A stretch of 64,000 bases of DNA from Lysobacter niastensis (lineage in GTDB: Bacteria > Pseudomonadota > Gammaproteobacteria > Xanthomonadales > Xanthomonadaceae): positions 1 to 64,000 of the forward strand of contig NZ_JADLZT010000003.1 in NCBI RefSeq assembly GCF_015453285.1, in the 5' to 3' direction. The translations under genes and the position numbers were made by a program. Below the pieces are notes generated by a model. The model did no database searches and had not been told where the DNA came from. It saw only the letters and a list, made by a program, of their open reading frames with translations. Of the stretch, positions 26,638 through 35,287 are shown in pieces (position 1 is the stretch's first letter; each line of letters opens with the position of its first letter).

Positions 26638-27240
26638 TTAGCGACCATCCATGTTGCGGATCAAGTGAACCATAGACTCTTCACTGCGCTGCATATCACG
26701 CGGATTGGATAGCTTTGCATGGTTGCTAAGTAGCACTAGCAGTTCGACCAGGCGGGCGTTAACAGTGTCGGGTTCGGGAGACCAAGTCTCTCCGCACCCA
26801 GCCCGTGGAGACGAGAAGCGGTAGGAAACACCATCTACTCCGCGGCGATCTGTCTGACTGGCACCTGCTATGGCGCCGGCGTAGATTTCCTCAATGCGGC
26901 TGGCTAGCTCTGGGCTGATTGCAGCTCGATTCGTTCTGGTCTCTATGCGTGGCGATGCGAAGCTGCCGTATGAGTTGGCTTCGCCCCAAAAGGAAGACTT
27001 GAACTCGACAAAGTAGACATCCGAGCCAACTATGCGAACCCCAGACTCAGCCCAGAACGAAGGTAGGGTGGTCAATGACAAAGAAGGGGTTTGGCCCACG
27101 GCATTGTCGATAACCCTATCGACGCCGCGATAGTAGCCAGCCAGGAACTCAGGCTGACGACATGGCTCAAGTGTCTGTGCGTATGACCGCCCGCACAGAA
27201 GTGCGCTGACGAGAATCAACAGCAGCGATGCTTTTTTCAT
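26638..27240 (-). CDS. Exported hypothetical protein (cassette gene)
   Basis: A 200-residue protein with a signal peptide (MKKASLLLILVSALLCGRSYAQ). The mature part contains FWAESGVRIVGSDVYFVEF and a Cys pair (PCRQ, GCGE). No domain is recognised. The start is a few bases from the attC at 27242 and the stop is 8 bp from the attC at 26571. GC content is below that of the flanking chromosome. Confidence 0.65.
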   Translation of the reverse strand: MKKASLLLILVSALLCGRSYAQTLEPCRQPEFLAGYYRGVDRVIDNAVGQTPSLSLTTLPSFWAESGVRIVGSDVYFVEFKSSFWGEANSYGSFASPRIETRTNRAAISPELASRIEEIYAGAIAGASQTDRRGVDGVSYRFSSPRAGCGETWSPEPDTVNARLVELLVLLSNHAKLSNPRDMQRSEESMVHLIRNMDGR

Positions 27241-27241
27241 G

Positions 27242-27303
27242 CCGCCTGATGCCTGAGTTGAGCCGTGCCGCGAAGCGGCTTCGGCTTGAATGAATTGTTA
27301 GAC
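27242..27303 (-). repeat. attC site
   Basis: About 62 bp: CCGCCTGATGCCTGAGTTGA, GTGCCGCGAAGCGGC and TGAATGAATTGTTAGAC. The distal R box is altered (CCTGATG). Confidence 0.88.
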
Positions 27304-27305
27304 CC

Positions 27306-27839
27306 TTATGGCCGCGCCTGCCGGACCGCCGCTATAACGGCATGCCCGGCGTGGAAGAGAGGCGAGAGGCTATCCCGCTCCTCGCCTAGCTCAGCCTCAG
27401 GTGCGGCATACGATCGAACGCCGTCAAACGTAAGAAAAAAGAACTGCGTTTGGCCCACCGCAGGCGGTTGCATGGAGGCAGCGGGATGGGCTGCCCCTAG
27501 AAGGCGATTACCCCAGCCAATGAACTGCTGGCTTGCCTCACGCACCTGCGCCTTTTCCCCTGCGCCGATGACGCCGCCGCCGGTACTGAAGTAAAGGCTG
27601 GTTGTGCCGTCGGCAAGGACTACGAGGGTGTAGTAACCGGCATCCATGCCGGTCTCCATGACCATGCCCCAAGCTTGGTGTGGGAAGTTCTGTGGGGATA
27701 GGCCGATCTCGGTAGGCGAGAGGTTGAGCACCATTGAGCGTAGATCGCTCGTGACAGGCGCGGGCGTCTGGTCTGGCGGGCGCGCTACCGCTTGGCCGAA
27801 ACCAAAGATTGAGAGCAAGGCCACCAGGATCTTCCGCAT
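27306..27839 (-). CDS. Exported hypothetical protein (cassette gene)
   Basis: A 177-residue protein with a signal peptide (MRKILVALLSIFGFGQAVAR). The mature domain contains YYTLVVLADGTTSLYFSTGGGVIG and TQFFFLTFDGVRSY, a beta-rich pattern that I have seen in hypothetical proteins of Xanthomonadaceae. No enzymatic motif is visible. The cassette is tightly bounded by attC sites at 27242 and 27843. Confidence 0.68.
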   Translation of the reverse strand: MRKILVALLSIFGFGQAVARPPDQTPAPVTSDLRSMVLNLSPTEIGLSPQNFPHQAWGMVMETGMDAGYYTLVVLADGTTSLYFSTGGGVIGAGEKAQVREASQQFIGWGNRLLGAAHPAASMQPPAVGQTQFFFLTFDGVRSYAAPEAELGEERDSLSPLFHAGHAVIAAVRQARP

Positions 27840-27842
27840 AAG

Positions 27843-27902
27843 GTCTAACGCCTGAACTAAGCCGAGCCGCGAAGCGGCTTCGGCTTGAATGAATTGTTAG
27901 CG
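27843..27902 (-). repeat. attC site
   Basis: 60 bp: GTCTAACGCCTGAACTAAGC, GAGCCGCGAAGCGGC and TGAATGAATTGTTAGCG. Well preserved; the stop codon of the next gene lies inside it. Confidence 0.93.
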
Positions 27903-28481
27903 CTCATTGACCGAGAGCTCAGCTTTGAGAGCTTGTGCCGTCTCGATGAGCTGTGGAGCCACCTTGAGCATTCTCTCCTTCTCTTCCAGTGCGTCCGCAA
28001 GGACGGCTTGGCCACCGCCACCATCTGCCGTGTCAGGCCTCTTGGGCGCAGAGTCAATCGCGAGCAAAACCCAGGCAAGCCCCCGCGCTTGATCTTTCCC
28101 GATTCCAGCACCATCGAAATAGGCGATGCCTAGATGAGTCTGGGATTTCGCAAATCCGACCTTGGCGGCTTCCGCCCACAAACGAACCGCTTCAGCTTTG
28201 TCCTCGCGCCCCGCAAGGCCGGTGTATAGCAGATAACCGAGATTATTCTTTGCCGGGATAACGCCCAAGTCAGACGCTCTGCGCCACATCTTTGCGGCGT
28301 TCTCGTAACTCTTCGGGATAGCTGTGCAGCGCCCAGTGTAGAAGGCGACACCCAGATCATAGGCCGACCGAGGGTCATCGAGAGCAGCGTGAACTGCGAG
28401 TTCTGTAATGCCGTCGCACCGGTCATCGGCGAGAGCAGAAAGCGAAAACAAGAGAAGGATGGATGCGACTACATTCTTCAT
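27897..28481 (-). CDS. Exported Sel1-like repeat protein (cassette gene)
   Basis: A 194-residue protein with a signal peptide (VVASILLLFSLSALADD) and three Sel1/TPR-like repeats (SAYDLGVAFYTGRC, AKNNLGYLLYTGLAG and SQTHLGIAYFDGAG). Such helical solenoids mediate protein-protein contacts, so a periplasmic adaptor role is likely. Its stop codon lies in the attC R box. Confidence 0.85.
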   Translation of the reverse strand: MKNVVASILLLFSLSALADDRCDGITELAVHAALDDPRSAYDLGVAFYTGRCTAIPKSYENAAKMWRRASDLGVIPAKNNLGYLLYTGLAGREDKAEAVRLWAEAAKVGFAKSQTHLGIAYFDGAGIGKDQARGLAWVLLAIDSAPKRPDTADGGGGQAVLADALEEKERMLKVAPQLIETAQALKAELSVNER

Positions 28482-28484
28482 GAG

Positions 28485-28544
28485 CGCTAACGCCTGAATT
28501 AAGCCGAGCCACGAAGCGGCTTCGCCTTGAATGAATTGTTAGGG
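28485..28544 (-). repeat. attC site
   Basis: 60 bp: GCGCTAACGCCTGAATTAAG, GAGCCACGAAGCGGC and TGAATGAATTGTTAGGG. Well preserved. Confidence 0.92.
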
Positions 28545-28553
28545 TGCGGAGCC

Positions 28554-28856
28554 TTACAGAGAAACATAGCCGCCCCTTCTGTAGGCAAGCCAGCCAAAGG
28601 GCACCAACGTAACGAGAAACGCAACGAGCAAGAGCGGCCTACTAGCACCGACAGGAAGAGCCCCGGTTTGCTCAAGAGCAATGATGAGCCCCAGGACAAC
28701 GGCGCATAGTGCTAGGCCACCGAAGAACCAGTGCCAAGTGACCCTACTAGCTTTGAGCAAAGTGCGGCAGTGCGGGCAGCACCACCTGAAGGCATTGTGA
28801 GATCTGCACCACTCGCCGAAACCAATTGTCTGTTGCTCGCACTCTGGACAACGCAT
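28554..28856 (-). CDS. Zinc-ribbon membrane protein (first gene of the left cassette run)
   Basis: A 100-residue protein with an N-terminal zinc ribbon (CPEC...CPHC, four or more Cys) followed by two membrane helices (WFFGGLALCAVVLGLIIAL and LLLVAFLVTLVPFGWLAY). The start at 28856 is favoured; an upstream Met at 28877 is possible. It lies directly after the leader-like inverted-repeat element at 28.9 kb. Function is unknown. Confidence 0.7.
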   Translation of the reverse strand: MRCPECEQQTIGFGEWCRSHNAFRWCCPHCRTLLKASRVTWHWFFGGLALCAVVLGLIIALEQTGALPVGASRPLLLVAFLVTLVPFGWLAYRRGGYVSL

Positions 28857-28866
28857 GGCTGCACCC

Positions 28867-29012
28867 TGACTACCCATTAGACGGACCCGCCGGTCCGGTT
28901 ATACATCCAGCGCAAGACCCGCCGAATGTGGGCCAACGCGTTGATCTGACCTGAGATTAAGGATCCCGGGTCCAGCTAACAAGCCGACGCATAACCGGAC
29001 CCGGCGGGTCAG
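28867..29012 (-). repeat. Cassette-run leader element with inverted repeats and GCTAACAAGC core (copy C)
   Basis: It contains the core at 28975-28984 and a long imperfect inverted repeat. GACGGACCCGCCGGTCCGGT near 28880 pairs with ACCGGACCCGGCGGGTC near 28995. The left part (GACTACC, TTAGACGGACCCG, then TTATACATCCAGC) repeats almost exactly at 39860-39906, and the right part (TTGATC...GAGATTAAGGA...GGGTCC) repeats at 42515-42557. Confidence 0.62.
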
Positions 29013-29196
29013 TGCGGTGGCGAGAGCAGCACCGCTGCGCGGACCGGGGCGAGGCGCGCAGGCCGCTCTAGCGGTTCCACGTACTGCCGGCCCTGCCCCG
29101 CCCGATCGACGCGGTCGCCCGGGCGACGACCGGCCGATTTCCACGCAGGTTTGCGTTGGCCTTGGCGGCTACTGATCGCATGCTGGAGGCATCGCA

Positions 29197-30708
29197 ATGA
29201 TGAAAGAAGTGGCACTTGCCATCGCTTGCGGCATTGCCTGCACCGCGGCAAACGCCGGCGACACTCTGGTGGAACAGGTTCGCCAATGGCGCTCGGAACA
29301 CGAGCCGGCGCTCGTGCGGCAGCTCTCCGAGTTCGCCGCGATTCCGAGCGTCGCCGAGGACGCCACTGGCCTCGACGCCATGGCCCATCGCCTGCAGGCC
29401 GAGCTTTCGCAACGCGGGTTTCAGGCGCAGCTGTTGCAAGGCGGTCCGGGTGTGCCGGCGCTCGTGTATGGCGAGTTCAACGCGCCCGGTGCCAAGCGGA
29501 CGGTGGTGTTCTACGCCCATTACGACGGCCAACCCGTCAACCGCGCCGAGTGGGAGGCGGACCCGTTTGCGCCGGTATTGCGCGGCGCACCGAACCCCAA
29601 GGCGCCGCCTGTCGACCCGGGCAATCTGCGTCCACCGTTCAATCCGGAATGGCGACTGTTCGGCCGCGCTGTCAGCGACGACAAGTCGTCGATCACCGCA
29701 TTCCTTGCAGCGTTTGACGCACTGAAGGCGCTGGGGCGAGCACCATCCGTCAACATCAAGGTGTTCTGGGAAGGCGAGGAGGAATTGGGTTCACCGCATC
29801 TGGCCGACCTGCTTCGCCGGAACCGGTCGCTACTCACTGCCGATCTGTGGTTGATCGGCGATGGGCCCATGCATCAGTCACGCCGGCCCACGCTCTACTT
29901 CGGCGCACGCGGGATGATTGGAGTGAAGGCAACGGTCTACGGTCCGCTCCGGCCGCTGCATAGCGGCCACTACGGCAACTGGGTGCCCAACCCGGCCTAC
30001 CAGGCGGCGGAGCTGGTCATGGACCTGCGCGCGCCCGACGGCAGCATCCGCGTCCCCGGCTTTGATCGCGACGTGCGACCACTGACCACAGCAGAACGGG
30101 AATCCATCGCTGCACTGCCGCCGGTGGAGCCGTCGCTGAAGCGGGAGTTCGGCATCGCACAGGGCGAAGGCAGCGACGGCCTGACCGCGAGCACCATGCG
30201 CCCCGCGCTCAATGTGGTTGGCCTCCAAGCGGGTGGCCCCGGCCGAGCTATCCCCGCGACGGCAGAGGTGAGTCTGGATTTCCGTCTGGTTCCCGACCAG
30301 ACGCCGGAGCGTGTGCGCGAACGGGTGGAGAAACGGCTGCAAGACCTCGGCTGGACGGTGCTGCAGGCGGAGCCCGATGAGGCCACGCGCAGCAGCAAGT
30401 CCAAGCTGGTGAAGCTCGATTGGGGCCCCGGTTATCCTGGCTACCGCGCCGACATGACCCAACCCGCTTCGCGCGCCGTGCTGGCTACCGCGCAGCGCGC
30501 CGCCGCTGGCCCCGTCGCCGTGCTGCCCATGATGGGAGGCAGCGTTCCGATCTATCTCTTCACCCAGATACTGGACGTTCCGGTCATCGGCCTGCCCATC
30601 GCCAACCATGACAACAACCAGCACGCCGCCAACGAGAACGCCCGACTGCAGAATCTGTGGGACGGAATAGAGACCTACTCCGCCATGCTCGGCGAGCTCA
30701 ACTGGTAA
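29197..30708 (+). CDS. M20-family metallopeptidase (dipeptidase), exported
   Basis: A 503-residue peptidase of the M20/CNDP-dipeptidase group with a signal peptide (EVALAIACGIACTAANAGD). Metal and catalytic motifs are FYAHYDGQPVN (His and Asp), SDDKSSI, and EGEEELGS (Glu base and ligand), followed by the lid domain. It hydrolyses short peptides in the periplasm by family analogy. It is non-cassette: plus strand, long, no attC, and it separates the two halves of the array. Confidence 0.92.
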   Translation: MMKEVALAIACGIACTAANAGDTLVEQVRQWRSEHEPALVRQLSEFAAIPSVAEDATGLDAMAHRLQAELSQRGFQAQLLQGGPGVPALVYGEFNAPGAKRTVVFYAHYDGQPVNRAEWEADPFAPVLRGAPNPKAPPVDPGNLRPPFNPEWRLFGRAVSDDKSSITAFLAAFDALKALGRAPSVNIKVFWEGEEELGSPHLADLLRRNRSLLTADLWLIGDGPMHQSRRPTLYFGARGMIGVKATVYGPLRPLHSGHYGNWVPNPAYQAAELVMDLRAPDGSIRVPGFDRDVRPLTTAERESIAALPPVEPSLKREFGIAQGEGSDGLTASTMRPALNVVGLQAGGPGRAIPATAEVSLDFRLVPDQTPERVRERVEKRLQDLGWTVLQAEPDEATRSSKSKLVKLDWGPGYPGYRADMTQPASRAVLATAQRAAAGPVAVLPMMGGSVPIYLFTQILDVPVIGLPIANHDNNQHAANENARLQNLWDGIETYSAMLGELNW

Positions 30709-30719
30709 AGCACCGGACG

Positions 30720-30980
30720 TCAGGTCCCGCCAGGTGCCGTCTCTGGCACGCGACAGAAATCTTCAAACGCCTTCTGCGTGTTGTCGAAGGCGCGCTGCTT
30801 CGCGAGTTCCCATGGCCTTTCACACTGCTGGGTCTTTGCGCACCAGGAGTAGCCGGCAGACGGAATGCAACCATGAGGGTCGCGGTCCGAACCGGGTGCG
30901 GGCTGTGGCTGCGGTTCACCGCTTGAGCACGCGACCAGAGAAGCGAAGCCGAGCAGACCAAAGAGGTGCGAGCGCTTCAT
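30720..30980 (-). CDS. Small Cys-containing lipoprotein
   Basis: An 86-residue lipoprotein (start 30980 with GGAGGGAG upstream; lipobox SLVAC). The mature part includes PHGCIPSAGYSWCAKTQQCE, a segment common to small lipoproteins of this group. Such proteins resemble peptidase-inhibitor-like or I78-type small lipoproteins, but the match is not certain. It is convergent with the M20 peptidase gene. Confidence 0.68.
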   Translation of the reverse strand: MKRSHLFGLLGFASLVACSSGEPQPQPAPGSDRDPHGCIPSAGYSWCAKTQQCERPWELAKQRAFDNTQKAFEDFCRVPETAPGGT

Positions 30981-31004
30981 ACGACTCCCTCCGAGCTGGA
31001 ATTG

Positions 31005-31046
31005 GGTCAGGCTCATCCAGCGTCAGCCGATGAATGAGCCTGATCT
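31005..31046. repeat. Decayed palindromic interspersed repeat
   Basis: GGGTCAGGCTCATC and GATGAATGAGCCTGATC pair with each other and resemble the units at 9369 and 17589, with divergence. Confidence 0.5.
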
Positions 31047-31137
31047 ACTAAAGAGCGGGCAGACGCCCTTTACCATGACCGCTTCAGGCCCAAAGCGGCA
31101 ATAGCACCGAACGCGGCCTCTTCGCGTTCCGTTCGAG

Positions 31138-31164
31138 CGGCACCCGGCCATCGGCCGGGTGCCG
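31138..31164 (-). terminator. Hairpin after TonB receptor gene, possible terminator
   Basis: GGCACCCGGCC/GGCCGGGTGCC forms a perfect 11-bp stem 12 bp after the receptor stop on the minus strand. There is no T tract, so it may act as a transcript-end stabiliser rather than an intrinsic terminator. Confidence 0.5.
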
Positions 31165-31175
31165 GGAGGACTCGA

Positions 31176-33806
31176 TCAGAAGCGGTAGTCGAATCCCAGG
31201 GTGACGTAACGCCCGCGCAGGTCGTACTGAGTGATGTCGTACGGCACGCGCAGACCCGCGAAACCGGCAGGATCGTACGGCGGCTCCTCGTCGAAGAGGT
31301 TCTGCACCTTCGCGTACAGCGTCCAGCCTTCGAACCCCTTGTAGCCGACGTACAGGTCGAACTGGTTGCCCGCATCCACGCGCGCGGGGATGCCCGGTCC
31401 GATGACGGTGCGCTGGTCGTAACCACCCGTGTAGTACCAGGTGAGGCTGGTGCTGACGTCGGCGATGTCCCAGCCGAGGGAGGTCGTGGCCTTGTTGCGC
31501 GGCAACGCGGGGCCGAGGTTGCTGCCCGCGTAGTCCACAGGTGGCCCGCCAACTGTCGCCGGCCGCTTGTACTCCAGCACGTGCGTGTACACGCTCGACA
31601 GGTTGAAATCGCCGGCCGATGCAGTGCGCCAGCGCTGGCTCAGTTCGACGTCGATGCCGGACGTCTCCAGCTCGCTCAGGTTCTGGTAGCGGTTGTAGAC
31701 CGCCACCAGCTTGCCGTTGGCATCGCGAATCACGTCGCTCGGGTCGTTGCGGTTGACGATGGCGGTGGTGTTGTTCGTGCCGATGAGGTTGTCGAGCTTG
31801 ATGCGGTAGTAGTCGACGCTCACGCTGGTGTTGGCCAATGGCGACAGCACGAAGCCCAGGTTGTAGCTGCGCGTGCGCTCCGGGTCCAGGTCGCTGTTGC
31901 CGACGGTGAAGAATGTCGGCCGCTGCGTGGAGTTCGGCAGGTTCGGATCGTACGGGTCGACGACTGCGCCGTAGGAGATGTTGGTGCTGTCCGCGTTCTC
32001 CGACAGCGACGGCGCGCGGAAGCCGCGCGAAGCCGCTGCGCGCACCAGCAGCCAGTCGAGCGGCTGCCAGCGCAGGCTGGCCTTGGGCGAGAACGCGTTG
32101 CCGAAATCGCTGTAGTGATCGCCGCGACCGGCCAGCTGCACTTCCAGCGACGACGCCAGCGGCACGTTGAACTCGGCGTACACGGCGGCAACGTCGCGTT
32201 GACCGTCCACTTCCGCGATGGCCGGGCGGATCTGCAGGCCTGCGTCGATCTGCCACGGATTGCTCGAGCGCAGTTTCTCTTCGCGCCACTCGGCACCCGC
32301 GGCGAAGCCGACGCTGCCCGCGGGCAGGTCGAACAGGTCGCCGGTGACTTTGAAGTCGACGCCGTTGAGCTCCGATTCGGCCGGACGCACCGTGCTGAGG
32401 TTGATCGAGTCGATCACCGCCTGTGGCGTCGCCGACGGATTCAGCAGGTTGTAGCTGCCATCCGCCAGCGCGGCGGCCAGGCCGTAGCGGTTGGCGAAGC
32501 CGGCGGTGACCGTCTCGCGCTCGCGGCTCTTGGACGCGAACACCGTGCTCTCCCAGTCCCAGCGATCGGTGCGGCCGCGCACGCCGCCAAGCACCCGGTA
32601 GAAATGCGAGGTGTTGATCTTCTTCGACTGGCCGAGATCGAAGAACGTGTACTCGATCGGTGTATCCACGCCGAACGGGTTGTACGGATTGCCAGCCGGA
32701 AGTACCGCGGGCACAGGTTCGGCCAATCCCGTTTGCGCATTCAGCGCGAAGCGCCCGCTCTCCAGCGTGAAGTAAGGACTGGAGCCGAAGATCGAATCGC
32801 CGCGGATATAGCTGTAGAGCGCTTCGCCGAACACCTCCACGTCGTCCGTCGCAAGGTAAGTGCCTGTTACGTACGCCTGATAGCGCTCTGTGCCGGGGAT
32901 CAGCGTCGTGTACGGCGCAACGTTGAACGCGCACGTGTTGCCGGCGCGGCCGTCGATCGGCGCGCTCGCGGTCAGCACCGTGCCCTCGGGGCAGTTGCCG
33001 TTCGCGTCGAGCAGCGGGATCGATGCACCGTTGGCGCCCAGCAGGCGCGCGCCCTTCGCCGACCAGCCGTTCCAGCGCCCGCCGGGCTTGTCGCTGTAGA
33101 TGCCCGACTTCGTCAGGTCGCGCTCGTCCTGGTCGAGGCGGTCGCGCTGGAAATACTCGAAGCTGTAGAGCACGTTGAATCGGTCGGCTTCGAGATCGCC
33201 GACGCCGCCGACCAGCGTGAAGTGGTTCTGGTCCGCGCCGCCTTCGGTCGATGTGCCGACGCTGGCGCCGACCTCCACGTCCTGTGCGTTCTGCCGCGTG
33301 ATGATGTTGATCACGCCCGCCACGGCGTCGGAGCCGTATACGGCCGATGCGCCGTCCTTGAGTACTTCGATGCGCTCTACCGCAACCAGCGGCAACGCGT
33401 TGAGGTTCACGAACGTGTCGGACAGGCCGCCCTGCGGGAAACCGTAGTTGGCAAGACGGCGTCCGTTGAGCAGCACCAGCGTGTTCTTCTGCGACAGTCC
33501 GCGCAGGCCGATGCCGGCTGCGCCCGACGCCCAGCCGTTGTTGTAGGTCTCGTTGTAGGCGTTGCCGGTGTTGGCGGAGATGGAGCGCAGCACGTCGGCA
33601 ACGGTCTGCTTACCGGACTGCTCGAGTTGGACGCGGTCGATGACCTGGACGGGGCTGGGGCCTTCGGCGTCGGTGCGTTTGATGTTGGAGCCGGTGACCA
33701 CGACCGCATCGAGCGTCTTTCCGGCAGGAGCTTCGGATTGGGCGAGCAGAGTTCCCGGTACGAGTGCCACGGCGATCGCCGCGGCCAGAGGTGCAGCTTT
33801 GCGCAT
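31176..33806 (-). CDS. TonB-dependent outer-membrane receptor
   Basis: An 876-residue receptor with a signal peptide (LAAAIAVALVPGTLLAQS). The TonB box/plug begins with LDAVVVTGSNIKRTDAEGPSP, the Xanthomonadaceae/Caulobacter subtype often linked to peptide or glycan uptake. The plug motifs NTLVLLNGRRLANYG and VERIEVLKDGASAVYGSDAV are present, and the 22-strand barrel ends in GFDYRF. The start at 33806 removes an unlikely N-terminal extension. The adjacent M20 peptidase gene suggests peptide import and degradation. Confidence 0.93.
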   Translation of the reverse strand: MRKAAPLAAAIAVALVPGTLLAQSEAPAGKTLDAVVVTGSNIKRTDAEGPSPVQVIDRVQLEQSGKQTVADVLRSISANTGNAYNETYNNGWASGAAGIGLRGLSQKNTLVLLNGRRLANYGFPQGGLSDTFVNLNALPLVAVERIEVLKDGASAVYGSDAVAGVINIITRQNAQDVEVGASVGTSTEGGADQNHFTLVGGVGDLEADRFNVLYSFEYFQRDRLDQDERDLTKSGIYSDKPGGRWNGWSAKGARLLGANGASIPLLDANGNCPEGTVLTASAPIDGRAGNTCAFNVAPYTTLIPGTERYQAYVTGTYLATDDVEVFGEALYSYIRGDSIFGSSPYFTLESGRFALNAQTGLAEPVPAVLPAGNPYNPFGVDTPIEYTFFDLGQSKKINTSHFYRVLGGVRGRTDRWDWESTVFASKSRERETVTAGFANRYGLAAALADGSYNLLNPSATPQAVIDSINLSTVRPAESELNGVDFKVTGDLFDLPAGSVGFAAGAEWREEKLRSSNPWQIDAGLQIRPAIAEVDGQRDVAAVYAEFNVPLASSLEVQLAGRGDHYSDFGNAFSPKASLRWQPLDWLLVRAAASRGFRAPSLSENADSTNISYGAVVDPYDPNLPNSTQRPTFFTVGNSDLDPERTRSYNLGFVLSPLANTSVSVDYYRIKLDNLIGTNNTTAIVNRNDPSDVIRDANGKLVAVYNRYQNLSELETSGIDVELSQRWRTASAGDFNLSSVYTHVLEYKRPATVGGPPVDYAGSNLGPALPRNKATTSLGWDIADVSTSLTWYYTGGYDQRTVIGPGIPARVDAGNQFDLYVGYKGFEGWTLYAKVQNLFDEEPPYDPAGFAGLRVPYDITQYDLRGRYVTLGFDYRF

Positions 33807-34027
33807 TGCGAACAGACAAGTCAGTGGGCGGCACAGTAGGCCACACCCCATTCAGCCAACATAATGAAGGAACGGAATGGGGTCATGCGACATGCTTACT
33901 GCTGCGCCTTCATCGAAACGAATGCAACGGTGAAGTCCGCAGTGACGTACCCGGCAAGGCCGAAGGTCGCACCCGCGTTGCTCGCACGAGCCTCATCCGG
34001 TGACAAGGCCGGGGGTATAGTCCGGCC

Positions 34028-34990
34028 ATGTGCTATTCCGCCCAGATCCGCCAGGACTACAAGAAGTACGTCAGAGCGTACGGCGCTGATATCAGCATCC
34101 GCGACTTCGTTCGCCTGTACTGGGAGAGGAATGGAAGCCCCCAGATTAAGATCCCCAAGGCGATGGACGCCGCGTTCGCCACGCCGCAATCCGAGGACGA
34201 GCGCGAGATCCGAACGCTGATCAATGAGTTCAACGCCCAGCAGGCGGCCAAGCTGGAGCAGGAGCTGTTCAAGCAGACCAAGCGCCGCGCCGACGCCGAG
34301 CGCACGTTGCAGACCAAGACGACGAAGAAAGCGCAGGAAGACCTGCGCATCTCAACCGACAAGATCGAGTGGGCGAAAGGCAAGCTCTCGGACCTGCGCC
34401 GCACCCAACTGATCGACGAGGATGAGCGGATCTTCCCGGGCTGGTACGCGCCGGTGCTGATCGTCGAGAACGGCCGGCGCGTGGTGAAGCCGATGCGCTA
34501 CCAGTGCAGGCTGGCCGGCAAGTCCGCCGACTACGACCGGCTATACCCCGGCACCTACAACGCGCGTCGCGACAACCTGGAAGGATTCTGGGGCGACACG
34601 TTCGGCTACACCCATGGCATCACCGTGGTCAGCGCGTTCTACGAGAACGTCAGCCGGCATAAAGCCGAAGGCCGCGAACTGGCGCCCGGAGAGAGGGACG
34701 AGAGCGTCGTGTTGGAGTTCCGGCCATCGGAGCCGCAAGACATGCTGGTCGCTTGCCTGTGGTCGCATTGGCGGGGCCGCGGCAACGAGCCCGATCTGCT
34801 GTCGTTCGCGGCGATCACCGATGACCCGCCGCCCGAGATCGCGGCCGCCGGCCACGACCGCTGCATCATCCCGATCAAGCCCGAGCACATCGACGCCTGG
34901 CTCAATCCGGACCCGAAGAATCTCGCGGCGCTTTACGCGATCCTCGACGATCGGTTCCGTCCCTACTACGAGCATCGGTTGGCGGCATAG
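34028..34990 (+). CDS. SRAP-family DNA-protein crosslink peptidase (YedK/HMCES-like), long form
   Basis: A 320-residue SRAP protein. Cys2 of the MCYSA start would, after Met removal, form the thiazolidine link with abasic sites in single-stranded DNA. The other conserved positions appear as Asn178 (GTYNARRDNL), Glu206 (SAFYENV) and His276 (GHDRCIIP). Typical members are about 220-230 residues. This one has an extra charged, coiled-coil-like stretch at about 56-125. It shields or processes abasic sites during replication, by family knowledge. Confidence 0.9.
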   Translation: MCYSAQIRQDYKKYVRAYGADISIRDFVRLYWERNGSPQIKIPKAMDAAFATPQSEDEREIRTLINEFNAQQAAKLEQELFKQTKRRADAERTLQTKTTKKAQEDLRISTDKIEWAKGKLSDLRRTQLIDEDERIFPGWYAPVLIVENGRRVVKPMRYQCRLAGKSADYDRLYPGTYNARRDNLEGFWGDTFGYTHGITVVSAFYENVSRHKAEGRELAPGERDESVVLEFRPSEPQDMLVACLWSHWRGRGNEPDLLSFAAITDDPPPEIAAAGHDRCIIPIKPEHIDAWLNPDPKNLAALYAILDDRFRPYYEHRLAA

Positions 34991-34994
34991 CGAA

Positions 34995-35246
34995 TCAGCG
35001 GTGCGGGCATCCGGGCCAACAGCACGGCCTGCGCATGCCGCCTCGCATCTTGTCGATACCGACCTCGATGCGACGCTGCCTGGTCGCTTCCTGCTTGGGC
35101 GAAGTGACCCAACAGATCCACTCGTTCCGCGCCAACGGGGTGATATCGGCCCAGAGGCCCTTGGCCGTGGCATCAGATTCGATGGCTTTCCGGAAATCAG
35201 CAGGCAGCTTATGAACCGTGCCGTCCGCGAGCTTTTGAGTGGTCAT
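34995..35246 (-). CDS. YdeI/OmpD-associated family protein, short form
   Basis: An 83-residue protein with the core of the bacteriocin-protection YdeI/OmpD-associated family: KLPADFRKAIESDATAKGLW, ITPLARNEWICWV and a C-terminal RRPCCWPGCPHR that may bind metal. It lies directly after a half attC site (35250-35276), so it may be a former cassette gene or the chromosomal gene at the point where the array was broken. It is convergent with the SRAP gene, 4 bp apart. Confidence 0.82.
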   Translation of the reverse strand: MTTQKLADGTVHKLPADFRKAIESDATAKGLWADITPLARNEWICWVTSPKQEATRQRRIEVGIDKMRGGMRRPCCWPGCPHR

Positions 35247-35249
35247 GGG

Positions 35250-35276
35250 TCAATGGCTCGAATGAATTGTTAGGCG
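35250..35276 (-). repeat. attC site, half only
   Basis: On the minus strand GCCTAACAATTCATTCGAGC is present and then similarity stops within the left arm; the central hairpin and GTTRRRY end are missing. This is the broken left edge of the right-hand cassette block. Confidence 0.82.
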
Positions 35277-35287
35277 GCAATGATGTG

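Noticed and set aside
22721-28544. Regularly spaced near-identical repeats that could suggest CRISPR
   Set aside because: Spacing is 250-650 bp and the intervals are genes; the repeats have attC R boxes and hairpins, with no cas genes.
28899-29144. Small minus-strand ORF (81 codons) across the 28.9-kb element
   Set aside because: It consists mainly of Pro/Arg/Ala-rich shadow and repeat sequence, with no ribosome site or family.
31581-33839. A 752-codon plus-strand frame opposite the TonB receptor
   Set aside because: Antisense shadow; the minus strand has complete receptor motifs and a signal peptide.
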